This document shows positions 54,287 to 62,465 of a stretch of 64,000 nt of DNA, in pieces. The notes beneath the pieces were generated by a model. The model had not been told where the DNA came from, made no database searches, and was given only the letters and a program-made list of their open reading frames with translations. This DNA is from Ruegeria atlantica (GTDB lineage Bacteria > Pseudomonadota > Alphaproteobacteria > Rhodobacterales > Rhodobacteraceae). Numbering within the stretch: the first letter of the stretch is position 1; each line of letters begins with the position of its first letter. A program made the position numbers and the translations under genes. The DNA lies in NCBI RefSeq assembly GCF_013032005.1, contig NZ_WQBE01000001.1:62001-126000 (forward strand), given 5' to 3'.

Positions 54287-55219
54287 ATGATTGATCTTGT
54301 TTTGCTGGGCGACGTCCTTGCCGGAACCGCCCGATTGGGTACGCCAATTGCCTTTGCTGCCCTTGGCGGGGTGATTGCAGAACGTGGCGGGCTGTACAAC
54401 ATCGGCCTCGAAGGTCAGATCCTCGCCGGTGCGCTTGGCGCCGCTGCTGGTTCTTTCGCAACGGGCTCCGCCATGATCGGGCTCGGATGCGGGATCATTT
54501 GCGGCCTGATCTCAGGCCTGCTGCTTGGGTATATGTCGATCCGGCTGCGCATCAACCAGCTGGTTGGCGGTATCGCGCTCAACCTGCTGCTGGCTGGACT
54601 CACAGCTTTTCTGTCCCGTCAGATATTTGGAGCTCAGGCCGGAGGGGCGCGGGTAAACGGGTTCTCGCAGATCGATATTCCCTACTTGTCAGATCTTCCC
54701 GTAGTTGGCCCGTCCCTGTTTGCCCAGGATCCGCTGTTCTACCTTTTGATCGGATTGGCAATAGCCGCCTGGTTCTGGCTGATGAAATCCCACAAGGGTC
54801 TGGACCTTCGCGCCGTTGGCGAAAACCCGAAGGCCGCGGACTTGGCTGGGGTTCCTGTCTTTCGCATGCAATATCTCTCAATTGCAGTCAGCGGTGCCCT
54901 CGCGGCACTTGCTGGGGTGCATCTGGTCTTATCGCAAGTCTATGTGTTTGCGGAAGGCATGAGTGCGGGCAAAGGCTTCATTGCGCTTGCGGCAATCATC
55001 TTAGGACGTTGGTCGCCCATCGGCGCGATCTGCGCGGCGCTTTTCTTCGGCTTCTGTGATGCGGTGCAATTCAAACTGCAATTCACCTCGCCAGAGGTTC
55101 CCTATCAGCTCTTCCTGATCTTGCCTTACCTCGCATCGCTCATCGCACTTGTGGTCCTCGGCGCCAAGGCCAGCGCACCTGCAAGCGTTGGACTCCCCTA
55201 CGACCGGGAGCATCGATAA
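54287..55219 (+). CDS. BMP-type ABC importer permease 2
   Basis: 310 residues, about eight transmembrane helices. It has LGTPIAFAALGGVIAERGGLYNIGLEGQILAGALGAAAG, GGIALNLLLAGLTAFLSRQIFG, RAVGENPKAADLAGVPVFRMQYLSIAVSGALAALAGVHLVL and GMSAGKGFIALAAIILGRWSPIGA. This is the NupQ-like partner of permease 1. The two form the heterodimeric pore of a nucleoside-type importer. Confidence 0.93.
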   Translation: MIDLVLLGDVLAGTARLGTPIAFAALGGVIAERGGLYNIGLEGQILAGALGAAAGSFATGSAMIGLGCGIICGLISGLLLGYMSIRLRINQLVGGIALNLLLAGLTAFLSRQIFGAQAGGARVNGFSQIDIPYLSDLPVVGPSLFAQDPLFYLLIGLAIAAWFWLMKSHKGLDLRAVGENPKAADLAGVPVFRMQYLSIAVSGALAALAGVHLVLSQVYVFAEGMSAGKGFIALAAIILGRWSPIGAICAALFFGFCDAVQFKLQFTSPEVPYQLFLILPYLASLIALVVLGAKASAPASVGLPYDREHR

Positions 55220-55308
55220 ATCTCAGCCGTGACGTGAGAAACCATCGTTTTTCACGTCGCGATCCTCCCGTCACCCTGACAACACATATCCAATATGGGA
55301 GAACAACA

Positions 55309-56262
55309 ATGCAATTGAAGTCCAAACTATTGGCGGGGCTTGCGGCACTGATGTTGGCCGGGCCTGCGGTCGCTGACGGGATCGAACGCGCCGCGATCGT
55401 TATGCCCGGATCGATTTCTGATAATGGCTGGAACCAAGCCGGATTCGAAGGTCTCACCAAGGCAGGTGAAGTGCTTGGCTTTGAAGCCGCTTTTTCCGAA
55501 AGCGTGCATCAGCCGGAACAAATCGAAGTCCTGAGCGACTACGCACGCAGGGGGTATGACCTTGTGATCGGTCACGGCGGAGAATTCCAGGACGCAGTGG
55601 AACGCGTCGCAGCACGCTTCCCGGAAACCATGTTCATGGTGAACAACGGATTGGGCACAAAAGACAACATTGCCAACGCGGATTTCTACTTCAGCCAAAT
55701 CGCTTATCTAATGGGCTACGTCGCGGGCGCCATGTCAGACACAGGCACCATCGGCATCATCGCGGCGCAACAGTTCAAATTCACGACCGACACGGTTGCT
55801 GGATATGAAGCGGGGGCCAAAGCGGCCAATCCGGACATCAGAGTTTTGGTTACCTGGACCGGCGACTGGGATGACATCGCCAAGGGCAAAGAAGCTGCTT
55901 TGAACCAAATTTCCCAAGGCGCCGATGTCGTCTGGCCGACAATGGACAGCGCGACGCTGGGCTCCATGCAGGCCGTTCAGGAAAAAGGCGTCTATGGCAT
56001 CGGCATCTATCGTGATGCGATCAACGAATGGCCGGAAATCCTACAGTCCGCTATTCTGGATGTCCGAGGCAACATGCGGTCCTACCTGGAACTGGCAGCT
56101 GCTGGCAAACTGGAAGGTGCGCTCTACCGGGCGGATATGGGCAATGAACTGGCCATGCGGATCGGGTCGTTCCACCCAGACATCCCAGTGGACGTTGTCG
56201 ATGAAGTTAACAAACTGATCGACGCCATGAATTCCGGTACTTTGGTTGTGAATCCACAATAA
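55309..56262 (+). CDS. BMP-family periplasmic substrate-binding protein
   Basis: 317 residues from ATG 55309, with GGGAGAA upstream. An ordinary Sec signal (MQLKSKLLAGLAALMLAGPAVA-D) without lipobox Cys. BMP fold: ERAAIVMPGSISDNGWNQAGFEGLTKAGEVLG (the nucleoside-base contact region of PnrA-like proteins), YDLVIGHGGEFQDAVERVAARFPETMFMV, and VWPTMDSATLGSMQAVQEKGVYGIG. Known BMP proteins bind purine nucleosides, so a heterocyclic ligand is likely here. It is the last gene of the importer operon and is followed by a strong terminator. Confidence 0.93.
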   Translation: MQLKSKLLAGLAALMLAGPAVADGIERAAIVMPGSISDNGWNQAGFEGLTKAGEVLGFEAAFSESVHQPEQIEVLSDYARRGYDLVIGHGGEFQDAVERVAARFPETMFMVNNGLGTKDNIANADFYFSQIAYLMGYVAGAMSDTGTIGIIAAQQFKFTTDTVAGYEAGAKAANPDIRVLVTWTGDWDDIAKGKEAALNQISQGADVVWPTMDSATLGSMQAVQEKGVYGIGIYRDAINEWPEILQSAILDVRGNMRSYLELAAAGKLEGALYRADMGNELAMRIGSFHPDIPVDVVDEVNKLIDAMNSGTLVVNPQ

Positions 56263-56584
56263 GGCATCTCTTGTAATCGCTCCTCTTATAACTCTCGCCC
56301 CCAAGTCTGGGGGCATTTTTTATTGTTAGAGAAATCAATGATTGAAGCCTTTCGCTTGTACCGCGTGGGATTGCGTTACCCCCAATTTCGCCGGATTCGC
56401 TATGCTTTCTATTCCTGTTTATTAGGTCGACAACACCCGAAAATGAACAAATCCAGGACTGCCTAAGATCCAACCATGCAAAACGCTCAATCAACATCAT
56501 CCTTGCAAAATCTATGACCAGACATCTATGCGCATTGCAGCATCGGTCGAACTGGGCTCACGGCAGACACTGGATCGATTTGAT
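56263..56584. other. Spacer of 322 bases between the importer operon and the GST gene
   Basis: It contains the importer terminator (56297-56322). The remaining 260 bases hold no credible gene: short open frames on both strands lack ribosome sites and motifs. The strand is a little AT-richer than the operon. I see no tRNA or repeat in it. Confidence 0.6.
56297..56322 (+). terminator. Rho-independent terminator of the BMP importer operon
   Basis: GCCCCC-AAGTCT-GGGGGC followed by ATTTTTTA: a perfect 6-base-pair GC stem with a T6 tail, 35 bases after the binding-protein stop. Confidence 0.92.
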
Positions 56585-57283
56585 TTATCGCTTAAACAAG
56601 GTCTCTTGCGACTGCTTGTCACGATTATCTCCACGCAATTCGGCATGCAGTGCGCGACCGGCTTGGACGCCGGGACGGGCACTGACCGTCTCCAGCCAGC
56701 GGGTAAAGTGCGGCTTGTCCTCTAACACCTGCTGCTGGCCTTCCCATAGGCTGGCCCAGCCCCAGATTGACATGTCGGCAATGGAATAGAAGTCGCCCGC
56801 GACATATTCGTTGTCGGCCAGCCGTCGATCCAGCACGCCGTACAAACGCCCGACCTCGGTGCGGTAGCGGTCTTTTGCATAGGGCAGGTCCTGCGGTGGG
56901 TCCATGTAGGGTGCGTATTTCAGGAAGTGATGCGCCTGACCGGCCATCGGGCCAACGCCGCCCATCTGCCACATCAGCCATTCTTCGACCGCGATCCGGT
57001 CACGCTCGGTATTGCCATAAAACCGCCCGGTTTTGCGAGCCAGATACATCAGGATTGCCCCGCTTTCGAACACGGAAACCGGCGCGCCGTCGGGCCCGTC
57101 AGGGTCAAAGATTGCAGGCATACGGTTGTTGGGCGAAATCTTCAGGAACTCGGGGTCGAACTGATCGCCCTTGCCGATGTTGATCAGATGCGTGGAATAG
57201 GGCAACTCCATCTCTTCTAACGCGATGGATACCTTCCACCCGTTGGGGGTAGGCCAAAAATACAGATCAATCGGGTCCGCCAT
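56585..57283 (-). CDS. Glutathione S-transferase (YfcG/YghU-like)
   Basis: 232 residues from ATG 57283, with AGGAGG at 5 bases. IDLYFWPTPNGWKVSIALEEMELPYSTHLINIGKGDQFDPEFLKISPNNRMPAIFDPD is the Ure2p-like thioredoxin domain (with the Asn/Thr in place of a catalytic Ser/Cys, as in YfcG). FESGAILMYLARKTG contacts glutathione, and the helical domain holds QMGGVGPMAGQAHHFLKYAPY. YfcG-type enzymes have disulfide-bond reductase activity with GSH. It is divergent from metZ. Confidence 0.92.
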   Translation of the reverse strand: MADPIDLYFWPTPNGWKVSIALEEMELPYSTHLINIGKGDQFDPEFLKISPNNRMPAIFDPDGPDGAPVSVFESGAILMYLARKTGRFYGNTERDRIAVEEWLMWQMGGVGPMAGQAHHFLKYAPYMDPPQDLPYAKDRYRTEVGRLYGVLDRRLADNEYVAGDFYSIADMSIWGWASLWEGQQQVLEDKPHFTRWLETVSARPGVQAGRALHAELRGDNRDKQSQETLFKR

Positions 57284-57410
57284 ATGCCCTCCTTTTGTTG
57301 AATGGATCATGCGGGTTTCTGACGGGGCGGCAAGGGCCGATTACGCAACCGTGACCGGGGGAACGCCGGGCTTGACGGCAAACCGCCCGAAGCGTATTGC
57401 CTCTCGCAGA

Positions 57411-57468
57411 GCTACGTGGCGATTTGTTACCGGATTGCGGGCCACGCTAAACAACACCGCTAAAAGGT
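57411..57468 (+). promoter_or_regulatory. SAM-II riboswitch upstream of metZ
   Basis: The strand reads ACGTGGCGATTTGTTACCGG, then ATTGCGGGCCACGCTAAACA, then ACACCGCTAAAAGG. These match the SAM-II class: the GTGG...CCAC stem, the internal GATTTGT, the conserved CGCTAAA-AA, and the final GCTAAAAGG that forms the pseudoknot with the first loop. SAM-II elements in alphaproteobacteria sit before metA, metZ and metX. It lies about 80 bases upstream of the metZ start. Confidence 0.88.
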
Positions 57469-57476
57469 CAGGATGA

Positions 57477-57517
57477 AAGGCCCCTTTCGCTTGACCGCGT
57501 CTGGGGTTTTTTTGATG
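57477..57517 (+). terminator. Possible attenuator terminator downstream of the SAM-II aptamer
   Basis: AAAGGCCCC is followed by an inner CGC...GCG and then GGGGTTTTTTTG, so a hairpin with a T7 tail can form just after the aptamer. This would let SAM binding stop transcription before metZ. The stem is short (4-5 GC pairs) with a long loop, so the call is moderate. Confidence 0.5.
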
Positions 57518-57548
57518 CCTTTGCCGGGCAAAGGTCGAGAGGAATGAC

Positions 57549-58739
57549 ATGAGCGAAAGCTGGAACAAACGCACTCAAGCCGTCCATGGCGGCATCCGCC
57601 GCAGCCAATACAATGAGGTTAGCGAGGCGATCTTTCTAACCCAGGGGTTCGTCTATGAGAATGCCGAACAGGCCGAGGCCCGTTTTCTGGAATGTGGCCC
57701 GGATGAGTTCATCTATGCCCGCTATGGCAACCCCACCGTGTCGATGTTCGAGCAGCGTATCGCGGCGCTTGAGGGGGGCGAGGATGCTTTCGCCACAGCT
57801 TCGGGCATGGCGGCTGTCAACGGCGCGCTGACCTCGATGCTGAAGGCAGGCGACCACATCGTTTCGGCTAAGGCGCTGTTCGGCTCATGCTTGTATATTG
57901 TCGAGAATATCCTGACCCGGTTTGGTGTAGATGTAACTTTCGTAGACGGCACCAATCTGGACGAATGGAAAGCGGCGATCCGGCCCGACACAAAGGCTGT
58001 GTTCTTTGAATCCATGTCGAACCCGACGCTTGAGGTGATCGACATCTCGGCCGTAGCCGAACTGGCCCACGCAGTTGGTGCGATGGTGGTCGTGGACAAT
58101 GTGTTCTCGACCCCAGTGTTTTCGCGTGCGATCGAGCAGGGTGCGGATGTTGTGATCTATTCGGCGACCAAACATATCGACGGGCAGGGGCGTGCGCTGG
58201 GCGGCGTAATCATCGGCACCAAGGACTTCATCCGCGGCACCGTTGAGCCTTATCTGAAGCACACCGGTGGGGCGCTGAGCCCGTTTAACGCCTGGATCAT
58301 GTTGAAAGGTCTGGAAACGATGACCCTGCGTGTCAATGCTCAGGCTGAGACGGCCCAGATCGTGGCTGAGGCACTGGAGGGTCACGCCGCGTTGGAACGC
58401 ACATTGTATCCGGGGCTAAAGACGCATCCGCAGAATGCGCTGGTTCAATCACAGTTGGGCGGTAAGGGCGGCACCGTTCTGTCGCTGGATATCAAGGGCG
58501 GAAAGGAGGCTGCGTTTGCGTTCCTCAACGCGATGACGATTCCGGTGATTTCGAACAACCTGGGCGACGCCAAGTCGATTGCGACCCATCCGGCGACCAC
58601 GACCCACCAACGGCTGAGCGATGAGCAGAAAGACGAGTTGGGCATTACTCCCGGCCTGATCCGCCTGTCCATCGGTCTGGAGGATGCGGGCGACCTGCTT
58701 GCCGATATTAAGCGCGCTTTGGACGTTTCTCAGCGCTAA
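57549..58739 (+). CDS. metZ: O-succinylhomoserine sulfhydrylase
   Basis: 396 residues. A Cys/Met-metabolism PLP enzyme: KRTQAVHGGIRRSQYNEVSEAIFLTQGFVYENAEQAEARF, IYARYGNPTVSMFEQRIAALEGGEDAFATASGMAAV, and PLP Lys in VIYSATKHIDGQGRALGG. The C-terminal NLGDAKSIATHPATTTHQRLSDEQKDELGITPGLIRLSIGLED is the usual substrate part. It makes homocysteine from O-succinylhomoserine and sulfide. Control by the SAM-II riboswitch at 57411-57468 fits methionine feedback. Confidence 0.94.
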   Translation: MSESWNKRTQAVHGGIRRSQYNEVSEAIFLTQGFVYENAEQAEARFLECGPDEFIYARYGNPTVSMFEQRIAALEGGEDAFATASGMAAVNGALTSMLKAGDHIVSAKALFGSCLYIVENILTRFGVDVTFVDGTNLDEWKAAIRPDTKAVFFESMSNPTLEVIDISAVAELAHAVGAMVVVDNVFSTPVFSRAIEQGADVVIYSATKHIDGQGRALGGVIIGTKDFIRGTVEPYLKHTGGALSPFNAWIMLKGLETMTLRVNAQAETAQIVAEALEGHAALERTLYPGLKTHPQNALVQSQLGGKGGTVLSLDIKGGKEAAFAFLNAMTIPVISNNLGDAKSIATHPATTTHQRLSDEQKDELGITPGLIRLSIGLEDAGDLLADIKRALDVSQR

Positions 58740-58907
58740 CTACGCTCTATATCCTGTTATGCCTTGGGTGAAACTGCGTAAACGCGGCGTAACTCCCGCG
58801 ATGTTTGCGGATTTTCATCCGGGCCGTACTTTAATGCGTATACGGTTAAACTGGAAAAAGCGTCGAACCTGTATATAGTCCGGCGACCAACCGAGGAACC
58901 CCGTTCG

Positions 58908-60011
58908 ATGAATGTGTACCCCCGCACCATTGAAGACGCACCTGACAATGAAGACGCCGCCGCCGCGCTTAGAACGCTGCGCAAATGGGCCGAGTCCGCG
59001 AGTGAAGCTGAGATCAGCCAGCTTGATCCTGCAATTGCGCGCCTCGTGCCTGGACTGGTTCCGGTGAATTATCCTTCGCTGTCGCGAGAATATGCCGAAG
59101 ACTTCACAGTTGACGCGGCCTATCGGGCATCGTTGCCGGACCTTCAAAACGGACCGTCCAGTCTGATCCGCGGGGCCATGCAACAAATTCAGCATGTGGG
59201 CATTTCTAATTTCCGTTTGCCGATTCGGTTCCACCGTAAACATGGTGAGGATCTCACGCTTGAAACCTCGGTCACCGGAACGGTCAGCCTTGATGCCGAA
59301 AAGAAGGGCATCAACATGTCCCGCATCATGCGCTCGTTCTACAAACATGCCGAGCGTACGTTCAGTTTTGAGGTCATGGAGGCTGCGCTGGACGATTATA
59401 TGACCGATCTGGACAGTTTCGATGCGCGTATCCAGATGCGGTTTTCCTACCCGGACCGGGTGGAAAGCCTGCGATCGGGTTTGCAAGGGTATCAGTATTA
59501 TGACATCGCGTTGGAACTGGTCGAACAAAACGGCGTACGTCAGAAGATCATCCATCTGGACTATGTCTATTCGTCCACCTGTCCATGTTCGCTTGAGCTG
59601 AGCGAACATGCGCGGTCCACACGGGGGCAACTGGCGACACCGCATTCCCAACGTTCTGTTGCGCGGATTTCCGTTGTTGTTGATTGCAAAGCAGATTGCC
59701 TGTGGTTCGAAGATCTGATTGCCCTGTGCCGCCGCGCCGTACCGACCGAAACGCAAGTGATGGTCAAGCGCGAGGACGAACAGGCCTTTGCCGAGTTGAA
59801 TGCCGCGAACCCAATCTTTGTCGAAGACGCCGCGCGCTTGTTTTGTGCCGAGCTTCTGGCCGATCATCATGTCGGTGATTTCCGTGTTGTGGCCAGCCAT
59901 CAGGAAAGCCTGCACAGCCACGACGCAGTGTCGGTGCTGACCGAAGGGCCAACCTTTGTTTCCGCCAGCTTGGATCCACGCTTGTTCTCGACCCTGTTTC
60001 ACATCGGGTAG
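58908..60011 (+). CDS. folE2: GTP cyclohydrolase FolE2 (type IB)
   Basis: 367 residues. The tunnel-fold motifs are present: RGAMQQIQHVGISNFRLPIRFHRKHGEDLTLETSVTGTVSLDAEKKGINMSRIMR, and the metal-site SSTCPCSLELSEHARSTRGQLATPHSQRSVARI with Cys and His ligands. C-terminal NPIFVEDAARLFCAELLADHHVGDFRV and SHQESLHSHDA complete the site. The enzyme makes dihydroneopterin triphosphate for folate, with less strict metal need than FolE1; in many bacteria it is Zur-controlled. The 168 bases upstream show no clear zinc-box. Confidence 0.94.
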   Translation: MNVYPRTIEDAPDNEDAAAALRTLRKWAESASEAEISQLDPAIARLVPGLVPVNYPSLSREYAEDFTVDAAYRASLPDLQNGPSSLIRGAMQQIQHVGISNFRLPIRFHRKHGEDLTLETSVTGTVSLDAEKKGINMSRIMRSFYKHAERTFSFEVMEAALDDYMTDLDSFDARIQMRFSYPDRVESLRSGLQGYQYYDIALELVEQNGVRQKIIHLDYVYSSTCPCSLELSEHARSTRGQLATPHSQRSVARISVVVDCKADCLWFEDLIALCRRAVPTETQVMVKREDEQAFAELNAANPIFVEDAARLFCAELLADHHVGDFRVVASHQESLHSHDAVSVLTEGPTFVSASLDPRLFSTLFHIG

Positions 60012-60081
60012 CTCGAAAAGAGCCTCCTGTTGTCTCATTTTGATCCAATTGGCGAAAAATTGCCGCATTGCAGCAATATTT

Positions 60082-60093
60082 CTGCACGAGCAG
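60082..60093 (+). promoter_or_regulatory. PhaR-type operator upstream of the AKP-rich gene
   Basis: CTGC-ACGA-GCAG fits the CTGC-N3-4-GCAG form reported for the PhaR repressor of Rhodobacter. A second palindrome, ATTGC-A-GCAAT, lies just upstream at 60067-60077. PhaR represses phasin genes until polyhydroxybutyrate accumulates. It sits about 200 bases upstream of the start codon. Confidence 0.5.
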
Positions 60094-60134
60094 TGTGTTT
60101 CGCGTTAAACTATCCGTGAACGCAGCCATGGTGT

Positions 60135-60152
60135 GAGGGCGTGTCAGCCCTC
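60135..60152 (+). repeat. Hairpin in the leader of the AKP-rich gene
   Basis: GAGGGC-GTGTCA-GCCCTC is a perfect 6-base stem. A second hairpin-prone stretch (CCCC-TAATACC-GGGG) follows near 60216-60232. The long structured leader (about 190 bases) may affect message stability or translation. Confidence 0.45.
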
Positions 60153-60288
60153 GGGCCACTCTGAAAAGGAAGCCGCGACGTGCGATGTCCGGGGATTTCA
60201 GGCCTTGGTCACTCGCCCCTAATACCGGGGTGGGGCAGAGCGGTTCTTTTCTTGGAAGGTTGCTTCGTTTTTACAGGAGAAATGACTA

Positions 60289-60966
60289 ATGAATCCGATT
60301 ACCCAACCGCTTGAGTTTCAGGCGGCGGCCATTCGACTGGCCGGTTATGCAGTCAGCAACCAACTGAAGATCATGCAGATTTTGGCGAATTCGGCCATGG
60401 AGCTGCCTTTCGTTCCTGTTCACGCTCTGCACGCGTCTTCGTCGGTTCCTGCACCTGCCAAAAAGAAACCGGAATTCAAATCCAAGGCGGCAGCTGCCAA
60501 GCCTGTAGCCAAGGTCAAAACGACCGCCGCACCAAAGTCCAAGCCGCGCGTTCGGGCCAAGATGGCAGCGACCCCAAAAGCCGAATCACCTAAACCGGTT
60601 GTGGCAAATGCGGCCTCCCAGCCAGCAGTGGCCAAGGTTGCAGCGCCTAAACCTGCGGCCGTCAAGCCCGAGGCAAAGCCCGCCGCACCCAAACCTGCCG
60701 CAAAACGCGTGGCTCCAAAGGCAGTAGCGAAACCTGCGGCACCCAAGGCCACAGCCAAGCCAGCCGCGCCCAAAGTGCAGGCGGCGAAATCGGTCACGGC
60801 AAAACCAACGGCTGCACCTGCTGCCAAGCCTGTGGCCCCCAAAGCCGAAGCGAAGCCTGTGGCGCCCCTGGCGAATACAGCCAAGTCTGCGGCACCTCAG
60901 AACCGGACGCGCGCGCCTTCAAAACCGCCCGCAATGCCCACACCCGTCAGCAAAACCGACGAGTAA
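60289..60966 (+). CDS. Phasin-like protein with lysine/alanine/proline-rich tail
   Basis: 225 residues, with AGGAG 9 bases upstream. The first 45 residues form a phasin-like helix (LEFQAAAIRLAGYAVSNQLKIMQILANSAMEL). The rest is low-complexity: repeated AAKP, KPAAPK and PVAPK units resembling histone H1 tails, strongly basic. Such tails bind DNA or membranes. In PHB-forming bacteria, PhaF- and PhaM-like phasins carry the same AKP repeat and link granules to the nucleoid. The PhaR-type site upstream supports a granule-associated role. This is inference; an H1-like protein is the alternative. Confidence 0.7.
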   Translation: MNPITQPLEFQAAAIRLAGYAVSNQLKIMQILANSAMELPFVPVHALHASSSVPAPAKKKPEFKSKAAAAKPVAKVKTTAAPKSKPRVRAKMAATPKAESPKPVVANAASQPAVAKVAAPKPAAVKPEAKPAAPKPAAKRVAPKAVAKPAAPKATAKPAAPKVQAAKSVTAKPTAAPAAKPVAPKAEAKPVAPLANTAKSAAPQNRTRAPSKPPAMPTPVSKTDE

Positions 60967-61016
60967 ACGGGACATCCGCTTGACACAGTCGTGCAGGCGC
61001 GCCAACGCTGCGCCTC

Positions 61017-62465
61017 ATGACGGATATGCGCCCGGTTGGATATGTGATTGGCCTGTTGGTCGCCATTCTTGGGGCGACCATGATGCTTCCCATGCTTGCG
61101 GATTTCATCGAAGGCCGGGGCGAATGGCCTGTTTTTCTGGGAAGCGGCGTCATCACCATGCTGACGGGCGTTATCCTGTCCATCAGTTGTTCGAACGGAG
61201 TGGGCGAAGGTCTGACGATCCGTCAGACCTTTTTGCTGACCACCGGCGTTTGGGTGGCGCTGCCCTTTTTCGGCGCAATCCCGTTTTTATTCGGCGAGAC
61301 CGAGCTGCGCTTTGTCGATGCTTATTTTGAGGCAATGTCGGGGCTGACCACTACTGGTTCGACTGTCATTTCCGGGCTTGATAATCTGCCACAGGGTTTG
61401 CTGTTGTGGCGCGGATTGCTGCAATGGTTGGGCGGCATTGGGATTATTGTAGTCGCCATGGTGTTCCTGCCCGAACTTCGCGTGGGGGGGATGCAGATCT
61501 TCCGCTCGGAAGGGTTTGAAACCATGGGGAAAATCCTACCGCGCGCGCAAGAGATCGCAGGGCAGATTTCCCTGATCTATGTCTTTTTGACCTTTGTCTG
61601 CGCGCTTGTCTACGCCGGTTTGGGGATGGGTTTTTTCGATGCCGTCGTGCATGCGATGACAACCATCGCGACCGGAGGGTTCTCGAACTACGACACGTCC
61701 TTCGGCAGTTTCTCGGGGCCGACCGAGTATGCGGCTGCGGTCTTTATGATCCTCGCGGCGCTGCCCTTCGTGCGCTATGTTCAATTCGCCAATGGTAACA
61801 CGAACTCACTGTGGCAGGACAGCCAGATACAGACATTCCTGGCGACAATCCTGGTGCTGGTCGTGGTCATGGCGGTGTTCCTAACCGTAGTCTTTCCACA
61901 TCATTGGGAACAAGCGTTCCGGGAATCGCTGTTCAACATCACCTCGATCATTTCGGGTACGGGTTATGCCAGCGTTGATTACATGACGTGGGGCAGTTTC
62001 CCGGTCATGCTGTTCTTTCTGATCGGTCTGATCGGCGGATGCGCGGGCTCGACCGCCTGTTCGATCAAGATTTTCCGGTATCAGCTGCTGTTTGCGTCGA
62101 TCAAAACGCAAATTCGCCGTATCCGCTCACCGCATGGCGTTTTTGCCCCGCGATATGGCGGGCGCACGATCGGGACGGATGTCCTGACTTCGGTGATGAG
62201 TTTTTTCATGTTCTTCGTGCTGTCGCTGGGTGTGCTGGCCTGGGCGTTGGCGCTGACGGGGTTGGACTTCATCACTTCGGTCTCGGGGGCTGCGACCGCA
62301 CTGGCCAATGTGGGGCCGGGACTGGGCAGCCAGATCGGTCCGGCAGGAAATTTCGCCGGGCTGAATGACACCGCCAAATGGTTGTTGTCCATCGGCATGT
62401 TGGTCGGGCGGCTGGAACTGCTGGCCGTCTACGCGTTGTTCACCGTCCAATTCTGGAGAAACTGA
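61017..62465 (+). CDS. trkH: Potassium uptake channel subunit TrkH
   Basis: 482 residues, many transmembrane helices. The four selectivity-filter motifs of the TrkH/KtrB family are visible: SGLTTTGSTV, TTIATGGFSN, SGTGYASVD and ALANVGPGLGSQ. It forms the potassium pore with cytosolic TrkA, which is not in the window. Its stop overlaps the start of a TPP-dependent enzyme (TGATG), an unusual neighbour for Trk. Confidence 0.94.
   Translation: MTDMRPVGYVIGLLVAILGATMMLPMLADFIEGRGEWPVFLGSGVITMLTGVILSISCSNGVGEGLTIRQTFLLTTGVWVALPFFGAIPFLFGETELRFVDAYFEAMSGLTTTGSTVISGLDNLPQGLLLWRGLLQWLGGIGIIVVAMVFLPELRVGGMQIFRSEGFETMGKILPRAQEIAGQISLIYVFLTFVCALVYAGLGMGFFDAVVHAMTTIATGGFSNYDTSFGSFSGPTEYAAAVFMILAALPFVRYVQFANGNTNSLWQDSQIQTFLATILVLVVVMAVFLTVVFPHHWEQAFRESLFNITSIISGTGYASVDYMTWGSFPVMLFFLIGLIGGCAGSTACSIKIFRYQLLFASIKTQIRRIRSPHGVFAPRYGGRTIGTDVLTSVMSFFMFFVLSLGVLAWALALTGLDFITSVSGAATALANVGPGLGSQIGPAGNFAGLNDTAKWLLSIGMLVGRLELLAVYALFTVQFWRN

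Noticed and set aside
58815-60068. 417-codon open frame on the minus strand
   Set aside because: Antisense to folE2, which has clear motifs. No support for a second gene.
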